A stretch of DNA of 64,000 bases from Baylisascaris procyonis (lineage: Eukaryota; Nematoda; Chromadorea; Rhabditida; Ascarididae). Location of the stretch: contig JAZARR010000164.1 in assembly GCA_037389465.1 (NCBI GenBank), forward strand, positions 2,982,501 to 3,046,500, given 5' to 3'. The notes under the pieces were generated by a model. That model was not told the origin of the DNA and did no database searches. It saw only the letters and a program-made list of their open reading frames with translations. Positions 62,901 through 64,000 of the stretch are shown here, one piece after another; positions within the stretch are counted from its first letter, which is position 1; every line of letters starts with the position of its first letter. Position numbers and translations under genes: made by a program.

Positions 62901-64000
62901 AAGGCATAGAAAGCTTCTTATTTCAGTATTTTTTAATTATTTGCAGCTGCAGCTGCTGGAAGTTCGCATCGTGCTGACCTTCCTCCCAACTTCTCCATCG
63001 TGCTCATATAAGTCGTTCATTGCTCAGCGTGCGCCTTAGTTGTGCATTTCATTGCACTGTCTTGTTATGGCTTTCTTTCTCTTTTTTTCTGATCTTATAG
63101 ACAGTAGGTTATAAGTGAAAAAAGCTTACAACTTGACAATGAAACGAGAACTGCGATCGAGCATTATGCTGGTGGTGATGAATGCAGACGCAGACGGCAT
63201 TGCAAAAAAAGATTCGATGTCACCGGGACAGTCGCTGCTCTGTCGTGCTCAGCTGTTTTTTTGCTACTTGATGTTCGTGTATGTATGCATGTGATTTTGT
63301 CAACCCATCTTTCCCTTTTCTCTTTCCTCTCTGTATTTTTCTCTCCCTCTCGTTTGATTGGTTTCTCCATTCTTCGCAATTATCGCTCAACTGTTATCCA
63401 CTCAGAGTGCGTGTCTGCGTCTGTCGCCTATATCGTTGTGTAATTTGCCTACGCATTTGATTAAATATTTTACTTCCGTTCTAGGTGAATTTTAAGGGGA
63501 AAAAAGGGAGTCATCTGTGTACGAAGAAAGCGATGATGAGACATCGCTGTGATGCTCGTAATAGCAGTTATTGCGCTTTTTGTAAAATATATTCTTTTGA
63601 GGTTGATTTCGAGGCTGTTTTATGGATTTAAATGACTCACTGTTGGTAGTATTAATTTTACTCTAATAAGCGGGCAATGATCTTCTCATGAACTTTGGGT
63701 ATACAGTGTTCTTCAAATGGCTGCGTTCTTTTAATATATATCGTTGGTTTGCGTTCATGATGAAATGCCCATCTGCAACGGAAATCTTGTAAGTTCTTAT
63801 AGCGCGAGGGCGATGGTGATATCTCGGCAAGGAGGGAGGGATGCTCATTTTCCTCGTTAACATGGCTACGGGAAAATGGGGCATTTGTGTGCAGTTGGGC
63901 AAAATTACGCAACATAGGAAAAACATCGCGTGCATGCGCGGAACGCTCAATGAACGTGTGCATGTGGAGGGACCTCCAAATATGCAGAAATTCCCCGGCA
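56940..64000. other. Stretch with no firm gene; possibly intron of the Gln/Pro-rich gene
   Basis: Candidate short exons on the + strand are 58726-58758 (VVVDAKFWEVK between GTGCGCAG and GTATGA) and a possible terminal one near 62039-62110 (PTLAETRPPLFPIPTFVDAS then stop, after CTTTCAG). Neither can be tied to the exons at 56 kb. A tRNA-like relic is at 57872-57944. Otherwise only low-complexity tracts were seen (59600-59620, 62325-62340, 63820-63840). Confidence 0.4.
57872..57944 (-). pseudogene. tRNA-like relic (pseudo-tRNA or SINE head)
   Basis: On the - strand, GGTCGCTGTGGCTCAGATGG then CAGAGC forms a perfect A box and a D arm (GCTC/GAGC with loop AGATGGCA). AGTTCGGATTG, about 37 bases on, is a degenerate B box. 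Total span is 73 bases. The T stem and acceptor stem do not pair and the anticodon stem has a mismatch, so this is not a functional tRNA. Confidence 0.5.

Noticed and set aside
1..64000. CRISPR arrays, bacterial operons or viral genes
   Set aside because: No spaced direct repeats, ribosome-binding sites or viral protein motifs; the split genes and splice signals show eukaryotic nuclear DNA.

Overview
This window reads as nuclear DNA of a nematode. It has very low gene density, long AT-biased introns, 3' splice sites mostly ending TTTCAG, TTGCAG or TTTAG, many microsatellites and homopolymer runs, and no operon-dense or prokaryotic layout. Two genes can be reconstructed exon by exon with matching splice phases, both on the + strand. 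The AP-1 mu protein is close to what I recall of Caenorhabditis UNC-101, but its introns are much larger. That would fit a parasitic clade V (strongylid-like) or clade III worm. I cannot place it further from sequence alone.

Layout: 1-10578 holds no gene I can support. 10579-18982 is the AP-1 clathrin adaptor mu subunit (exons 2 to 9 of an assumed 9; only the roughly 14-codon first exon is not found). 18983-24153 is intergenic, with a strong 28-bp-arm inverted repeat. 24154-31260 is a mitochondrial transcription termination factor family protein of the MTERF4 type in seven exons. Its 3.2-kb fourth intron contains a decayed non-LTR retrotransposon on the opposite strand, with endonuclease and reverse-transcriptase motifs still readable. 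31261-55980 is mostly non-coding: an 82-bp AT microsatellite, a 230-bp pyrimidine tract, a degenerate tandem repeat near 46.9 kb, a tRNA-like element at 37.15 kb and several isolated coding-like segments of unknown identity (notably 48030-48355 on the - strand). 55981-56939 holds two phase-matched + strand exons of a Gln/Pro/Ser-rich protein whose identity I cannot assign and whose remaining exons I cannot place. 56940-64000 has another tRNA-like relic and otherwise nothing firm.

The two solid genes are both housekeeping: AP-1 mu sorts clathrin cargo at the trans-Golgi and endosomes, and MTERF4 acts in mitochondrial ribosome biogenesis. Nothing suggests they work together. I found no convincing new biological system. 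The most rewarding items are the nested retroelement, the AAG-type 3' splice sites, the large hairpin, the repeat at 46.9 kb and the unidentified exons.
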